The notes below the pieces were generated by a model. That model did not search any database. It was not told where the DNA came from and saw nothing but the letters and a program-made list of their open reading frames with translations. DNA of 64,000 nt, from positions 3,100,001-3,164,000 of the forward strand of contig OZ251574.1 of assembly GCA_965243635.1 (NCBI GenBank), in the 5' to 3' direction. Position numbers and translations under genes: made by a program. Shown in pieces: positions 54,898-63,980 of the stretch (its first letter is position 1; every line of letters begins with the position of its first letter). This DNA comes from Rs1 sp000416275 (lineage in GTDB: Bacteria; Pseudomonadota; Gammaproteobacteria; Pseudomonadales; Balneatricaceae).

Positions 54898-56281
54898 ATG
54901 CAGATAGCGATCCTAGGCGGCGGAATAGGCGGATTAAGTACCGCTATCGCCCTGCTACAAGCGGGTTTCAAGGTCAGTGTTTACGAGCGGCATAGCTCTC
55001 CAACCGATATTGGTGCCGGCATAGTTTGCTGGCCTAACGCTAGTTTTATCTTAGAAGAGTTAGGTGTTTTAGAGCAAGTGGCCCAAGTATCGGGGACGCT
55101 GCTGCACATGCACCGCTTCTCCAGCAGTAATCAAAGTTTGGGCTCACTAGATATACGCCAACTCAACCGGCAAATGGGCTATCCCAGTTACTCGGTGTTA
55201 CGCAAAGATCTGCTGACAATTTTGACCCAGCGCTGCTTAGCGCTCAACGGCAGCATTGCCTATCAGCACAATGTGACAGCTATCTCTGAATACGCACCCG
55301 CTAGCGCCAGCGTACAATTTGCCAACGGTTTAGCGATTCAGGCGGACGTCATTATCGGCGCCGATGGACGAATGAACTCACTGGCGCGTCAGTATGTAAA
55401 CCACCATAACGCGCCTATTTATCAAGGTTTCATCAATTGGATCGGTGTTTACAGCAGCCAAACAGCGCTATTCAGCGAGCTTTCAGTCTCTGATTACTGG
55501 GGAGTTGGCGAGCGTTTTGGGATTGTCCCGATCTCAAAAAATGTCGCCTATTGGGCAGGGGGAGTGGCCGCCGCCAACATAGAAGAAAACCATCCTGAAT
55601 CATACCAGCGTGAATTAAACAGCCTGTTTGCAGACTGGCCCGAGCCGATTACTCAGCTGATTAACGGCACTGCGCAAAAAAACATCAATAAAATTTATGT
55701 CCACGACCACCACCCAATCACCACTTGGCACAAAGGCAACTTGGTATTACTGGGACCTGAATCAGTGACTTCACTGCACCACATAGCGCAAGCTCTTGAT
55801 TATACAGCGGTTAGAAAAATGCCCGCTGAACCTACGGGTTTTATGCACGGATGCATTTATTTAGCGAATGCAGGACGCATATGAGCTTGCAGCTAAGATT
55901 TTTCAATTCCACCGTAAAAACAATATCTTACACTCTGTATTCACTTTGAAGTCACGGATTCAGGTGGGAGACTCAGCTCATTCGCCTCTTCCGACCTCCG
56001 GCCAAGGAGCCTGCCAAGCGTTGGAAGATGCCTGGCATATAGCTAACTGTCTCACCGAACACAGCGCTAACATCGATCGAGCTTTTAGCCAGTTCACCGA
56101 GTTGAGACAGGCGAAAACCGCCGCCATAACGATGGCAGGTCGCCAGCTGGCAAGCTCTATTTTTAATCGAGATCCGCTGTTTTGTCAGCAGCGCAACACC
56201 GCCAGTAAAAACAGCGACTTTAGTCAGCTAATCACCGCGATGGCCAAAGGTTGGTCTAGCGGTCTACCATTGAGCGTATAA
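54898..56281 (+). pseudogene. FAD-dependent monooxygenase interrupted by a family A repeat
   Basis: The N-terminal piece (54898-55755) is a flavoprotein hydroxylase: IAILGGGIGGLSTAIALLQAG, VYERHSSPTDIGAGI, SVLRKDLL, IIGADGRMNSLAR. It breaks at LVLLG. The C-terminal piece (from about 55965) resumes with GDSAHSPLPTSGQGACQALE in another frame and runs to 56281. Removing the 209-bp repeat and one TGGGA copy restores LVLLGDSAHS, the normal FAD-binding GD motif. The family resembles urate hydroxylase (HpxO) and salicylate or 3-hydroxybenzoate hydroxylases. Function is almost surely lost unless the two parts associate. Confidence 0.9.
55756..55964 (-). mobile_element. Family A MITE-like insertion inside the monooxygenase gene
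   Basis: A 209-bp copy in inverted orientation (CCTGAATCAGTGACTTCA..TGAAGTCACGGATTCAGG). It is flanked by TGGGA at 55751-55755 and 55965-55969. The interrupted coding sequence fixes both element ends and the 5-bp duplication exactly. Confidence 0.95.
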
Positions 56282-56284
56282 CAG

Positions 56285-57088
56285 ATGCAATACCAGTCTA
56301 TCGTCACCTTCATCCGAGAGTTATGGCTATTTGGTTTAAAGCAAGCTTACGCCTGTATTTTTGGTGGTTTCCTACTAGCGATAATGGTGATCACTAGTTA
56401 CTGGTATCCACTGGAAAGTATGCACCGCTACGACTTTATATTCTTGGCGGCGATCGCCTTTCAAATATTCTTATTGGTCACTAAACTAGAGAACATTAGA
56501 GAAGCGGTAGTGATTGTCGTTTTTCATCTAGTAGCGACAGTGATGGAGCTGTTTAAAACCTCAGATGCGATTGGCTCGTGGCTCTATCCAGAAGACTATT
56601 ATTTTGGCATCGCAAACGTGCCTCTTTTCACCGGCTTTATGTACAGCGCGGTAGGTAGTTACATTTCACGAGTGTGGCGAATCTTTGATTTCCAGTATTC
56701 ACACTATCCCGCAAGGCGCTACACCCTAGTTTTAGTCTGTTTAATTTATCTCAATTTCTTTACTCATCACTACATCATAGACTTACGCTGGGTGCTATTG
56801 GCTGTCACTGCGCTACTATTTTATAAAACCCAGATCTACTTCAAAATAATTAAAACCCACCGCCATATGCCGCTATTATTAGGCTGGTTGCTAGTGGCCT
56901 TATTCATCTGGTTTGCCGAAAATCTTGCGACTTTCAGCAATGTATGGATCTATCCAAATCAACTGGATGAGTGGCAGATGGTTTCTATCGCCAAGCTGAG
57001 TTCATGGTACTTACTGATGCTTTTAAGTTTTGTTTTAGTCTCATTAATCAACCCAGTCAAACTCCACACTACTCACAGAGCTGATTAA
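56285..57088 (+). CDS. DUF817 integral membrane protein
   Basis: 267 residues with about eight membrane segments. Conserved-looking blocks are ELWLFGLKQAYACIFGGFLL, VFHLVATVMELFKTSDAIGS, WLYPEDYYFGIANVPLFTGF, MYSAVGSYISRVWRIF and WFAENLATFSNVWIYP. These match the DUF817 (YoaT) family, whose function is unknown. It starts 3 nt after the stop of the broken monooxygenase gene, so that gene's transcript normally covers it. Expression may have changed with the insertion. Confidence 0.85.
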   Translation: MQYQSIVTFIRELWLFGLKQAYACIFGGFLLAIMVITSYWYPLESMHRYDFIFLAAIAFQIFLLVTKLENIREAVVIVVFHLVATVMELFKTSDAIGSWLYPEDYYFGIANVPLFTGFMYSAVGSYISRVWRIFDFQYSHYPARRYTLVLVCLIYLNFFTHHYIIDLRWVLLAVTALLFYKTQIYFKIIKTHRHMPLLLGWLLVALFIWFAENLATFSNVWIYPNQLDEWQMVSIAKLSSWYLLMLLSFVLVSLINPVKLHTTHRAD

Positions 57089-57149
57089 ATGCTGCACCCT
57101 CGCAGATCTTCGCTTGCTAGGCTGATAATGGCAACGTTATACTATTGAT

Positions 57150-57689
57150 ATGAGTCATCCAATATTAGACGAGAATCTCTCGTACACTATCCTCGAGCAA
57201 GCGGTCAGAAGCTCTAAAAAAGCGCTGTTGGTCAAAGCGAGCACAGGCCAAGGCTATACGTTTAATAGCATTTTAAACACTGCGGATAATCTGGATTTCT
57301 CGCCCGCTACTGATACTAGCCAATCATCAAATTTGAATGTTGGCAGCATTAGAGTGCGAGGTTTCGACAAGGATGATTTACTCGCTTTACTCTTAGATCC
57401 CGAAGATATTAACGCCTTAATCGAGTCGAATATCCTGCCTAATGCCGGCGGTGAAGACCCGCACAATACGCTGCTTTCGACAGCCCATCAAAGTGTCTTA
57501 AAACTAGAGGATGTGCTGTATAAAGAAGATAACTTAGATGAGTATTTACCCGCTGCCGACCAAGATAAATGGTACCTGTTTGGCGATCATCAGGTTATTG
57601 ACAAAGTGATTTCAGGCCCGGGAATGCAAGATATTCACGATGCACTGTTAATGCAACAGCTAATGGTCGAAAACTATGTTGAAAAATAG
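57150..57689 (+). CDS. Hypothetical acidic protein, 179 aa
   Basis: I do not recognise the family. The protein is soluble and acidic, without signal peptide or membrane helix. It contains TILEQAVRSSKKALLVKAS, VRGFDKDDLLALLLDPEDIN and DKWYLFGDHQVIDKVI. The start ATG 57150 has no strong ribosome site. It converges with pgsA. Confidence 0.6.
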   Translation: MSHPILDENLSYTILEQAVRSSKKALLVKASTGQGYTFNSILNTADNLDFSPATDTSQSSNLNVGSIRVRGFDKDDLLALLLDPEDINALIESNILPNAGGEDPHNTLLSTAHQSVLKLEDVLYKEDNLDEYLPAADQDKWYLFGDHQVIDKVISGPGMQDIHDALLMQQLMVENYVEK

Positions 57690-57758
57690 CGCCTAACACT
57701 GCGCTAAATAGCTCACTTCAGTGACCAGCTGTGAAGATTCTAAACAACCCTGTCGCCA

Positions 57759-58307
57759 TTAAGCATGCTTTTTAAATTCACTCCACGCCGCCTGTAAATA
57801 GATAAACATCGACCAAAGCGTGAGCAGTGCAGCGACGAAAAGTGCCATTAAACCAAAAGTACTGAGCAGCGTATCTTGCTCTGCTAAAAGTAAAACAAAA
57901 ATTGACAGCATTTGCATGGCGGTTTTGATTTTACCTAAATTAGACACTTTTACATTCGCGCGCTTACCTAGCTCAGCCATCCACTCCCGCAGTGCCGATA
58001 TAACAATTTCCCGACTGATAATAACAATAGCCCCAATAGTGACGTAGGGTGTGTCATACGAGACCGACACTAACACTAGCGCCACGGCCACTATTAATTT
58101 ATCGGCAACCGGATCTAAAAAAGCACCCAATGTTGTACTTTGATCAAGTTTTCTGGCTAAAAATCCATCTAGCCAGTCAGTGAAACAGGCCAGGCCAAAC
58201 ACGGCACTACAAGCGAGGCTCGCCCAGCTAAAAGGTAAATAAAACAACGCGATTAGCAATGGAATTAATGCGATGCGTAACAGTGTTAATATATTTGGGG
58301 TATTCAT
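57759..58307 (-). CDS. pgsA: CDP-diacylglycerol-glycerol-3-phosphate 3-phosphatidyltransferase PgsA
   Basis: A 182-residue inner-membrane enzyme that makes phosphatidylglycerol phosphate. The CDP-alcohol phosphotransferase motif is intact: DWLDGFLARKLDQSTTLGAF, then LDPVADK. The N-terminus MNTPNILTLLRIALIPLL is typical. In many gammaproteobacteria pgsA directly follows uvrC; here the two are still on the same strand but are separated by a nested repeat and an IS66-family element. So pgsA must use a promoter within or after the insertion. Confidence 0.95.
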   Translation of the reverse strand: MNTPNILTLLRIALIPLLIALFYLPFSWASLACSAVFGLACFTDWLDGFLARKLDQSTTLGAFLDPVADKLIVAVALVLVSVSYDTPYVTIGAIVIISREIVISALREWMAELGKRANVKVSNLGKIKTAMQMLSIFVLLLAEQDTLLSTFGLMALFVAALLTLWSMFIYLQAAWSEFKKHA

Positions 58308-58496
58308 AAAATTACAGTAGCCATAAAAAATATTTCAATAAACAGTTTTTAAAAGAAGCGGTGACGCTCCGCTCACATCCACTTTGTCCATTTGAACTAG
58401 TGTCTCAACGTTAGGATATCTTCTTTCGCCACTTCTAGCAAAGGTCTCTATCAAAATTGTTTACCTATATAAATTAATTAGTTAACTGAGACCTCT

Positions 58497-60443
58497 GTAA
58501 CTTCTCAATAACTCGGGGCAGAACGTCAATATAAATCATTTTCTCTTGACAGGGTTTTAGTCCAAAAGTCGTTAAAATTAAAGACCACTTCCCTTCTTCT
58601 TTAAAGTAGCAGCACCGCGTTATACCAGTCCATGTGAGTGGTTTATTTATCTTATACACTCGCGGATTGCGACTAACTATTTAAATGCCTCAAACCTCTT
58701 CACAGAAGCAAAAATATCACCTAAAAAAGCCATGGTAAGATAACCTTATCATTCGCTGCTATGACTTAAACCTTTGAAAAAACTCCCTACTTTACCTGAT
58801 ATTCCAGAAAGTGAACAAACTCCGGTAGTCAAAAGCTTACTACTGATAGTAGAGCAATGCTTTCAAAGTATTCAGCAGCAAGCCGAAGAGATCGAGCGGC
58901 TCAAAGATGAAGTGCGCGTACTAAAAAAGCAGAAAAAACGGCCCACTTTCAAACCAAGTAACTTGGACAAAGAAACAGATAAATCGACGGGCGATGATTC
59001 AGTATCGACAGAAAACAAAAAGCGGCCAGGCTCAAAGAAACGCTCTAAAAATGTGAATCTAACTATCCATGACGATCAAGTGGTTCAACCGCAAGACGGT
59101 ATCCCTCCAGGAGCTCGCTTTAAAGGATACCGGGATTTTATTGTTCAGGAGTTGGTCATTGGCACAAAAAACACCCGTTATCGTCTCGCCCGTTATGTCA
59201 CACCAGACGGCCAAACCCTCACCGCTAAATTACCTAAAGAATTGAACGGGCTGCATTACGGTCCTTATTTACTCAGCTATGTCCTTTATCAACATCATCA
59301 CTGTCATGTCACCCAACCTCTATTGCTAGAGCAACTGCGAGAATGGGGGATTGATATCTCCGCCGGTCAAATCAATCGCCTTTTATCCGAGGGAAAATCT
59401 CAATTTCATCAGGAAAAGAACGACATTTTAAAAGCGGGTTTAGCTTTGTCCGATTATGTCACTGTTGACGATTCAGGTGCTCGCCATAAAGGGGTCAACG
59501 GTTATGTCACTCAAATAGGCAACGAGTATTTTGCTTGGTTTGAATCGACAGGCTCTAAGAGTAGGGTTAATTTTTTGGAATTGCTCTGTGCGGGGGATAA
59601 AAGTTATCGTATTAATCATCACGCTGAGTCTTACTGGGTAGATCAAAAATTACCGCATGTCCCACTAAAGCTTCTCTTAGAGAGTGGCTTGTCGCATTTT
59701 GCTAATGCCCTGCGTTGGGAGGAGCATCTTGATGAGCAGGGAATCAACTCGGCGCGCCACCGTCGTATTGCGACGGAAGGCGCTTTACTTGGTAATGTGC
59801 AGCATCAAAACCGGTGCCAGAACTTAGTCATACTCAGTGACGGGGCGGGTCAGTTCAATATTCTGCAGCACGCATTGTGCTGGATTCATACTGAGCGTTT
59901 GGTACACACAATGCTGCCGTTAAACGAATGGCACCGAGAGGATATAGCGAAAGTACGCGGTGAAATTTGGGATTTATATCGAGGCCTAAAAACGTATAAA
60001 GTTCAGCCAGGTTCCGATCAGAAAGCCGCGCTGGAGACTTTTTTTGACGAGATTTTTACGCAGCGAACACGTTATGAGTCTTTAAACCAATTGCTCAAGC
60101 GGATCTACAAAAACAAAGCGAAATTACTGCGAGTATTAGCACGTCCTGAAATTCCCTTACATACCAATGGTAGTGAAACAGATATCAGGGATTTCGTAAA
60201 AAAGAGAAAGATCAGTGGAGGTACTCGCAGTGATGTTGGAAGAGAGTGCCGAGATACATTTTCCAGTCTAAAAAAGACTTGTCGAAAGCTTGGTGTGTCA
60301 TTTTGGGACTATATATTGGATAGAAATTCTGGGATTGGGGATATCCCTCCATTGGCAGAATTAATTCGTCGAGAAGAAGCCGCTGACTAGGGCTTTAATT
60401 GGCGTAAGCTATAGTAGATTGCCCCGTGTTATTGAGAAGTTAC
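58497..60443 (+). mobile_element. IS66-family insertion sequence (tnpC-only type)
   Basis: A 1947-bp element with inverted ends GTAACTTCTCAATAAC, extending to about 24 bp with one mismatch. It is flanked by an exact 8-bp direct repeat AGACCTCT (58489-58496 and 60444-60451). IS66 elements begin GTAA and make 8-bp duplications. Only a tnpC-type gene is present, without tnpA/tnpB, as in the ISBst12 group. Confidence 0.95.
58774..60390 (+). CDS. IS66-family transposase (TnpC type)
   Basis: 538 residues. An N-terminal coiled coil (about 25-55, QQQAEEIERLKDEVRVLKKQ) is followed by a basic linker. The DDE core has the first Asp in YVTVDDSGARHKG, the second in VILSDGAGQFNIL, and the Glu in HTNGSETDIRDFVKKRKISG. 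The C-terminal SLKKTCRKLGVSFWDYI is typical of the family. The start is TTG 58774. The frame is uninterrupted and the IS ends and duplication are perfect, so this is a recent and possibly active insertion. Confidence 0.93.
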   Translation: MKKLPTLPDIPESEQTPVVKSLLLIVEQCFQSIQQQAEEIERLKDEVRVLKKQKKRPTFKPSNLDKETDKSTGDDSVSTENKKRPGSKKRSKNVNLTIHDDQVVQPQDGIPPGARFKGYRDFIVQELVIGTKNTRYRLARYVTPDGQTLTAKLPKELNGLHYGPYLLSYVLYQHHHCHVTQPLLLEQLREWGIDISAGQINRLLSEGKSQFHQEKNDILKAGLALSDYVTVDDSGARHKGVNGYVTQIGNEYFAWFESTGSKSRVNFLELLCAGDKSYRINHHAESYWVDQKLPHVPLKLLLESGLSHFANALRWEEHLDEQGINSARHRRIATEGALLGNVQHQNRCQNLVILSDGAGQFNILQHALCWIHTERLVHTMLPLNEWHREDIAKVRGEIWDLYRGLKTYKVQPGSDQKAALETFFDEIFTQRTRYESLNQLLKRIYKNKAKLLRVLARPEIPLHTNGSETDIRDFVKKRKISGGTRSDVGRECRDTFSSLKKTCRKLGVSFWDYILDRNSGIGDIPPLAELIRREEAAD

Positions 60444-60648
60444 AGACCTCTGCCTAACGTTGCGAGCGAGGATAAGACAAGACAAAAAACGGCGAGATAG
60501 CGGAATCAGTGTGCCCCTGTTTATGGGTATTACTGGTGTAAATGAGCATATTGAGCCATTTTTTAACGCCGTATTACCGAGCGCTGTTATCATACCCTCT
60601 GGGTAAGTTATGCAGAGGTATCTAACTGACACTCCTGGTTAGTTTTTA

Positions 60649-62469
60649 TTAATCTGGATGCAGTGCAGCATAGATATCTTCTGCTAGCGCCGTGCTTATA
60701 CTAGAGACTTTTTTAATTTCTTCAATACTTGCGCTTTGAATAGATGGAATTGAACCGAAATGTTTCAATAATTCCCTTCTTCTTTTAGGCCCGATCCCCG
60801 CTATATCTTCTAATTTTGATCGCTGACGTGCTTTACCACGTCGCGCCCTGTGGCCAGTAATCGCAAATCGATGCGATTCATCGCGAATATGCTGGACTAA
60901 ATGTAAACCGGGCGAATCTGCAGCAATTAAAATTTCTTTATCAGAATCCGGGTTTATCAATGTTTCTAGGCCTGGCTTGCGAGTGACTCCCTTAGCGATA
61001 CCTATCACTTGAATGTCGTCAATATTTAAGTTTTTAAGGACATCCACCGCCTGTGTCACTTGCCCTTTACCACCGTCAACAAACAGGATATCCGGCTTTT
61101 TCCCCTCCCCTTTTTGCAGTTTTGAAAAACGCCTAGTCAGCGCTTGGTGCATAGCGGCATAATCATCGCCGGCGGTGACACCCTCAATATTAAAGCGACG
61201 GTAGTCAGCTTTTAACGGTCCGTTATGATCAAACACCACACAAGAGGCAACCGTTGCCTCCCCTGAACTGTGGGATATATCAAAGCACTCCAACCGCTTG
61301 GGAATCTTATCCAGGCCCAGACTTATCTGCAGAGAGACGAAACGCTTGAATATATTCTGTTTGCTGGCCAATTGATTAGCTAACTGCTGCTCGGCATTGG
61401 TTTGTGTTAAACGCTGCCAACCAGCTCGGTGGCCTCGGACATTATGACTGATATCTACCTTTGCACCGCGCTTCTCCACCAGTGCATCTTGCAACACACT
61501 AAGCTCTTGAATGGCGTGACTGACGATAATACTTTCCGGAATTTCCCTATTGGCACTTAAGTACCACTGCGCCACAAAAGCAAATAACACATCCTGCTCG
61601 GTCTCTTCAATGGCTATTTTCGGGAACAGCGCCTTAGAGCCGATGACCCTGCCGCCACGCACAAACATTTGATAAATACACACACTACCCGCCTGTAGGG
61701 AACAGCCGATAATATCTGCATTGCCGCTGCCGCCGATCACGGACTGCTGCTCTTGGGTGTGTTGCAGTGACTGAATTTGATCTCTGATAGTAGCGGCTAG
61801 CTCAAAATCCAGAGCGCTGGCTGCCCGCTCCATCTGCTGTGCTAAATCGGTCATTATTTTGCTACTTTTACCTTCCAAAAACATCATCGCATGCTTTATA
61901 TCTTGCTGGTAGGCGGCTTTTTCAATCAAATCCACACAGGGGGCCGAGCAACGTTTAATTTGGTACTGCAGACAAGGTCGCGATCGATTGCTGAAGAAGC
62001 TTTCATCACACTGTCGAATCTTAAAGATTTTTTGCAGTACGTTTAAAGTCTCTCGAACCGCGGTACCACTTGGAAAGGGCCCAAAATATTTACCTTTACG
62101 TCGTTTCGCACCGCGATGAAAAGTAACGGACGGGTATTTTTCAGTATCGTTAATAAAAATAAAGGGGTAACTTTTATCGTCGCGTAATAAAATATTGTAA
62201 GGGGGTCTATATTGCTTGATCAGATTTTGTTCGAGCAGTAATGCTTCTGTTTCACCGTGGGTAATAGTGATATCGATAGCGGCTATTTTAGCCACCAGCG
62301 CTTGGGTCTTGCCCGTTAAACCGGTCGATCTAAAATAACTGGTGACGCGATTCTTCAGGTTTTTAGCTTTGCCAATGTAAAGTAACTCGCCCTGACTGTC
62401 GCGCATTTGATAGACACCGGGACGCTGGGTCAAGCTTGCTAAAAATTCTTTACTATTAAATGGCTCCAA
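60649..62469 (-). CDS. uvrC: Excinuclease ABC subunit C (UvrC)
   Basis: 606 residues, the usual length. UvrC makes both incisions in nucleotide excision repair with UvrB. The N-terminal GIY-YIG nuclease is at about 10-95 (RPGVYQMRDSQGELLYIGKA), with a Cys-rich patch near 150-175. The UvrB-interacting UVR segment is near 200-235, followed by the RNase H-like domain (ECFDISHSSGE, FVDGGKGQ, HRFAITGHR). A C-terminal helix-hairpin-helix pair is present (LEDIAGIGPKRRRELLKHFG). It lies upstream of pgsA, from which it is separated by the nested insertion. Confidence 0.96.
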   Translation of the reverse strand: MEPFNSKEFLASLTQRPGVYQMRDSQGELLYIGKAKNLKNRVTSYFRSTGLTGKTQALVAKIAAIDITITHGETEALLLEQNLIKQYRPPYNILLRDDKSYPFIFINDTEKYPSVTFHRGAKRRKGKYFGPFPSGTAVRETLNVLQKIFKIRQCDESFFSNRSRPCLQYQIKRCSAPCVDLIEKAAYQQDIKHAMMFLEGKSSKIMTDLAQQMERAASALDFELAATIRDQIQSLQHTQEQQSVIGGSGNADIIGCSLQAGSVCIYQMFVRGGRVIGSKALFPKIAIEETEQDVLFAFVAQWYLSANREIPESIIVSHAIQELSVLQDALVEKRGAKVDISHNVRGHRAGWQRLTQTNAEQQLANQLASKQNIFKRFVSLQISLGLDKIPKRLECFDISHSSGEATVASCVVFDHNGPLKADYRRFNIEGVTAGDDYAAMHQALTRRFSKLQKGEGKKPDILFVDGGKGQVTQAVDVLKNLNIDDIQVIGIAKGVTRKPGLETLINPDSDKEILIAADSPGLHLVQHIRDESHRFAITGHRARRGKARQRSKLEDIAGIGPKRRRELLKHFGSIPSIQSASIEEIKKVSSISTALAEDIYAALHPD

Positions 62470-62513
62470 TGTTTAACCTTGTATAATATCAAAAAGATGA
62501 AAACTAATTATTT

Positions 62514-62577
62514 GAAAGCTCTACATAACTGACCCAGAGGGTATGATAACTGCGCTCGCAACGCTCTGCAGAAATCG
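62514..62577 (-). repeat. Family B remnant
   Basis: About 64 bp reading CTCTACATAACTGACCCAG, AGGGTATGATAACTGCGCTC and GCAACGCTCTGCAGA. It joins the two ends of an inverted family B copy with the middle lost. Confidence 0.7.
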
Positions 62578-62630
62578 CTATTTATTTTCTAATCAGTACC
62601 GTGCACTGCTTTATGCTGGTAATTTAAGCA

Positions 62631-62954
62631 CTAGCCTGGTTTTTTATTTTTTCTATGCTCTTCAATGTTAGCCGTCATCAAGGTACTGAGTGCATTTTGG
62701 TGTATTTCAGCCAATCTCTCTCGCGCATCATCAGTTATGCCCGACCCTGAAGAGAGTGATACCTCTAAATACACTCCTATTGCAGCAAAGTAAAAAATAC
62801 GCGCGCTGTGGCCACTTGCACGACGCAGCTTACTGTAAGATATTTGCGCCCCGTTTACCAAAATATGATTGATATCATTGGCACTTATTAAAGGATTACG
62901 CTGTTCTGCTAACGCTTTATTACTCTGCATTTTCGACCCTGTTGTTCTGCTCAT
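62631..62954 (-). CDS. Hypothetical protein, 107 aa
   Basis: Family not recognised. ATG 62954 is chosen because GAGAGGG lies about 6 nt upstream; the longer in-frame reading would start inside a family A repeat. The protein is soluble, basic and helical, with NDINHILVNGAQISYSKLRR, ARIFYFAAIGVYLEVSL and ITDDARERLAEIHQNALSTL. It is upstream of uvrC on the same strand. Confidence 0.6.
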   Translation of the reverse strand: MSRTTGSKMQSNKALAEQRNPLISANDINHILVNGAQISYSKLRRASGHSARIFYFAAIGVYLEVSLSSGSGITDDARERLAEIHQNALSTLMTANIEEHRKNKKPG

Positions 62955-63027
62955 ACACCCTCTCTTGCTAAATAATATATGTAAACTAAATCCTAACCCG
63001 GTAAAAAAAACAGATTTCCTACTAGAA

Positions 63028-63149
63028 CCTGAGTTAGTGACTGCACTGCGCCACATAGCGCAAGCTCTTGACCCTACAGCGGTTAGAAAACATCCATTGT
63101 AAAATCGATATTCCACACTCTGCATTCACTTTGAAGTCACCAATCCAGG
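63028..63149 (-). repeat. Family A repeat, shortened, inverted orientation
   Basis: 122 bp from CCTGAGTTAGTGACTGCA to AAGTCACCAATCCAGG. Flanks are TAGAA and TAGAG (four of five). Both ends have decayed and the middle is deleted. Nothing else is evident in 62955-63478. Confidence 0.75.
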
Positions 63150-63478
63150 TAGAGGCATACTGAGAATAGCGATCAATGAAAAATCAATACTATGGTAAAA
63201 AAATGAGCGTTAACTTTAACCAAAGCAAGCTTAGTCTAAGAAAACTTTCCACTCTCTATTAACTTCAGAGACATACCCAGCAGATGAATAGCACTTTTGT
63301 TTATCATAGCAAGATATTGCATACATGCTAGGCTTTCGATAACAATCTACTTCATTAGCTCAATTTGCCAACGCTCTGTTATCTAGACTAGCTCTATCCT
63401 AAGGAAGTGTAAGACAGCTTGATATCAGGATGGGATATAGGCATTGAAACGCACTAGGAGCAGGCACAGCGGTCTTAG

Positions 63479-63970
63479 TTACTCTTTAATCTTGGCCAGG
63501 TACATGTCTAGCTGAATACATTGACTGGTACCACTGACCAATTCCAATTTCTGCTCAATACGCTCAGGAAGAGCTTTAAGGATCGAGGCCGATTGAGTCT
63601 CAAAAGCACCTTTGACTAAAAAAGTGAGTTGGTTGGCACTTGCCACTTCAATATAGGTTTGATTGAGGTTTTTAATCGAAGTATAAGGTTGATCGTGAAA
63701 TAGCTCAGTTTGTAAATTTCTAGCTATCTTACCTCTATAGCAAGTGGGTATGGCAACTCGCTTAACGGCTCCGGCAGCCGTCGCATCAGCATTTAAGGTA
63801 GGATCAATACCCGACAAAATCTGTGCCTGTAAATCAGCGACCTGTTGCTCGGTCTCAGTGCCAAAATTAATGTAAGCCATTTCCCAACGACGATCGTCCA
63901 CCGCGAGCGCAAGTATGGTGACCAGTGCTCCTAGCAATAAGATTAATATACCCTTTCGATAGTCTTTCAT
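63479..63970 (-). CDS. Hypothetical membrane-anchored protein, 163 aa
   Basis: Family not recognised. One N-terminal hydrophobic segment (GILILLLGALVTILALAV, about 7-24) acts as anchor or uncleaved signal. A soluble domain follows, probably periplasmic, with the ordered pieces VAIPTCYRGKIARNL, TYIEVASANQLTFLVKGAFE and a C-terminal CIQLDMYLAKI. Two cysteines could form a disulfide. The start is ATG 63970; the bases upstream run into a family B copy at the window edge. Confidence 0.6.
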   Translation of the reverse strand: MKDYRKGILILLLGALVTILALAVDDRRWEMAYINFGTETEQQVADLQAQILSGIDPTLNADATAAGAVKRVAIPTCYRGKIARNLQTELFHDQPYTSIKNLNQTYIEVASANQLTFLVKGAFETQSASILKALPERIEQKLELVSGTSQCIQLDMYLAKIKE

Positions 63971-63980
63971 AAAATACCTA

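Larger units (their letters stand above)
58488..60622 (+). repeat. Family B MITE-like repeat, interrupted by the IS66-family element
   Basis: The first nine bases of the repeat are at 58488-58496 and the rest at 60444-60622 (GACCTCTGCCTAACG..GTTATGCAGAGGTATC). The outer flanks are TAACT at 58483-58487 and 60623-60627, an exact 5-bp duplication. So the repeat landed first and the IS element entered it later. Confidence 0.92.

Noticed and set aside
54898..55884. The monooxygenase as a 328-residue intact gene
   Set aside because: Its last 43 codons are translated from the inserted repeat; the true C-terminus continues at 55965 in another frame.
58474..58659. 61-codon minus-strand frame over the left end of the IS66-family element
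   Set aside because: It crosses the inverted repeat and target duplication, so it cannot be an ancestral gene; no family recognised.
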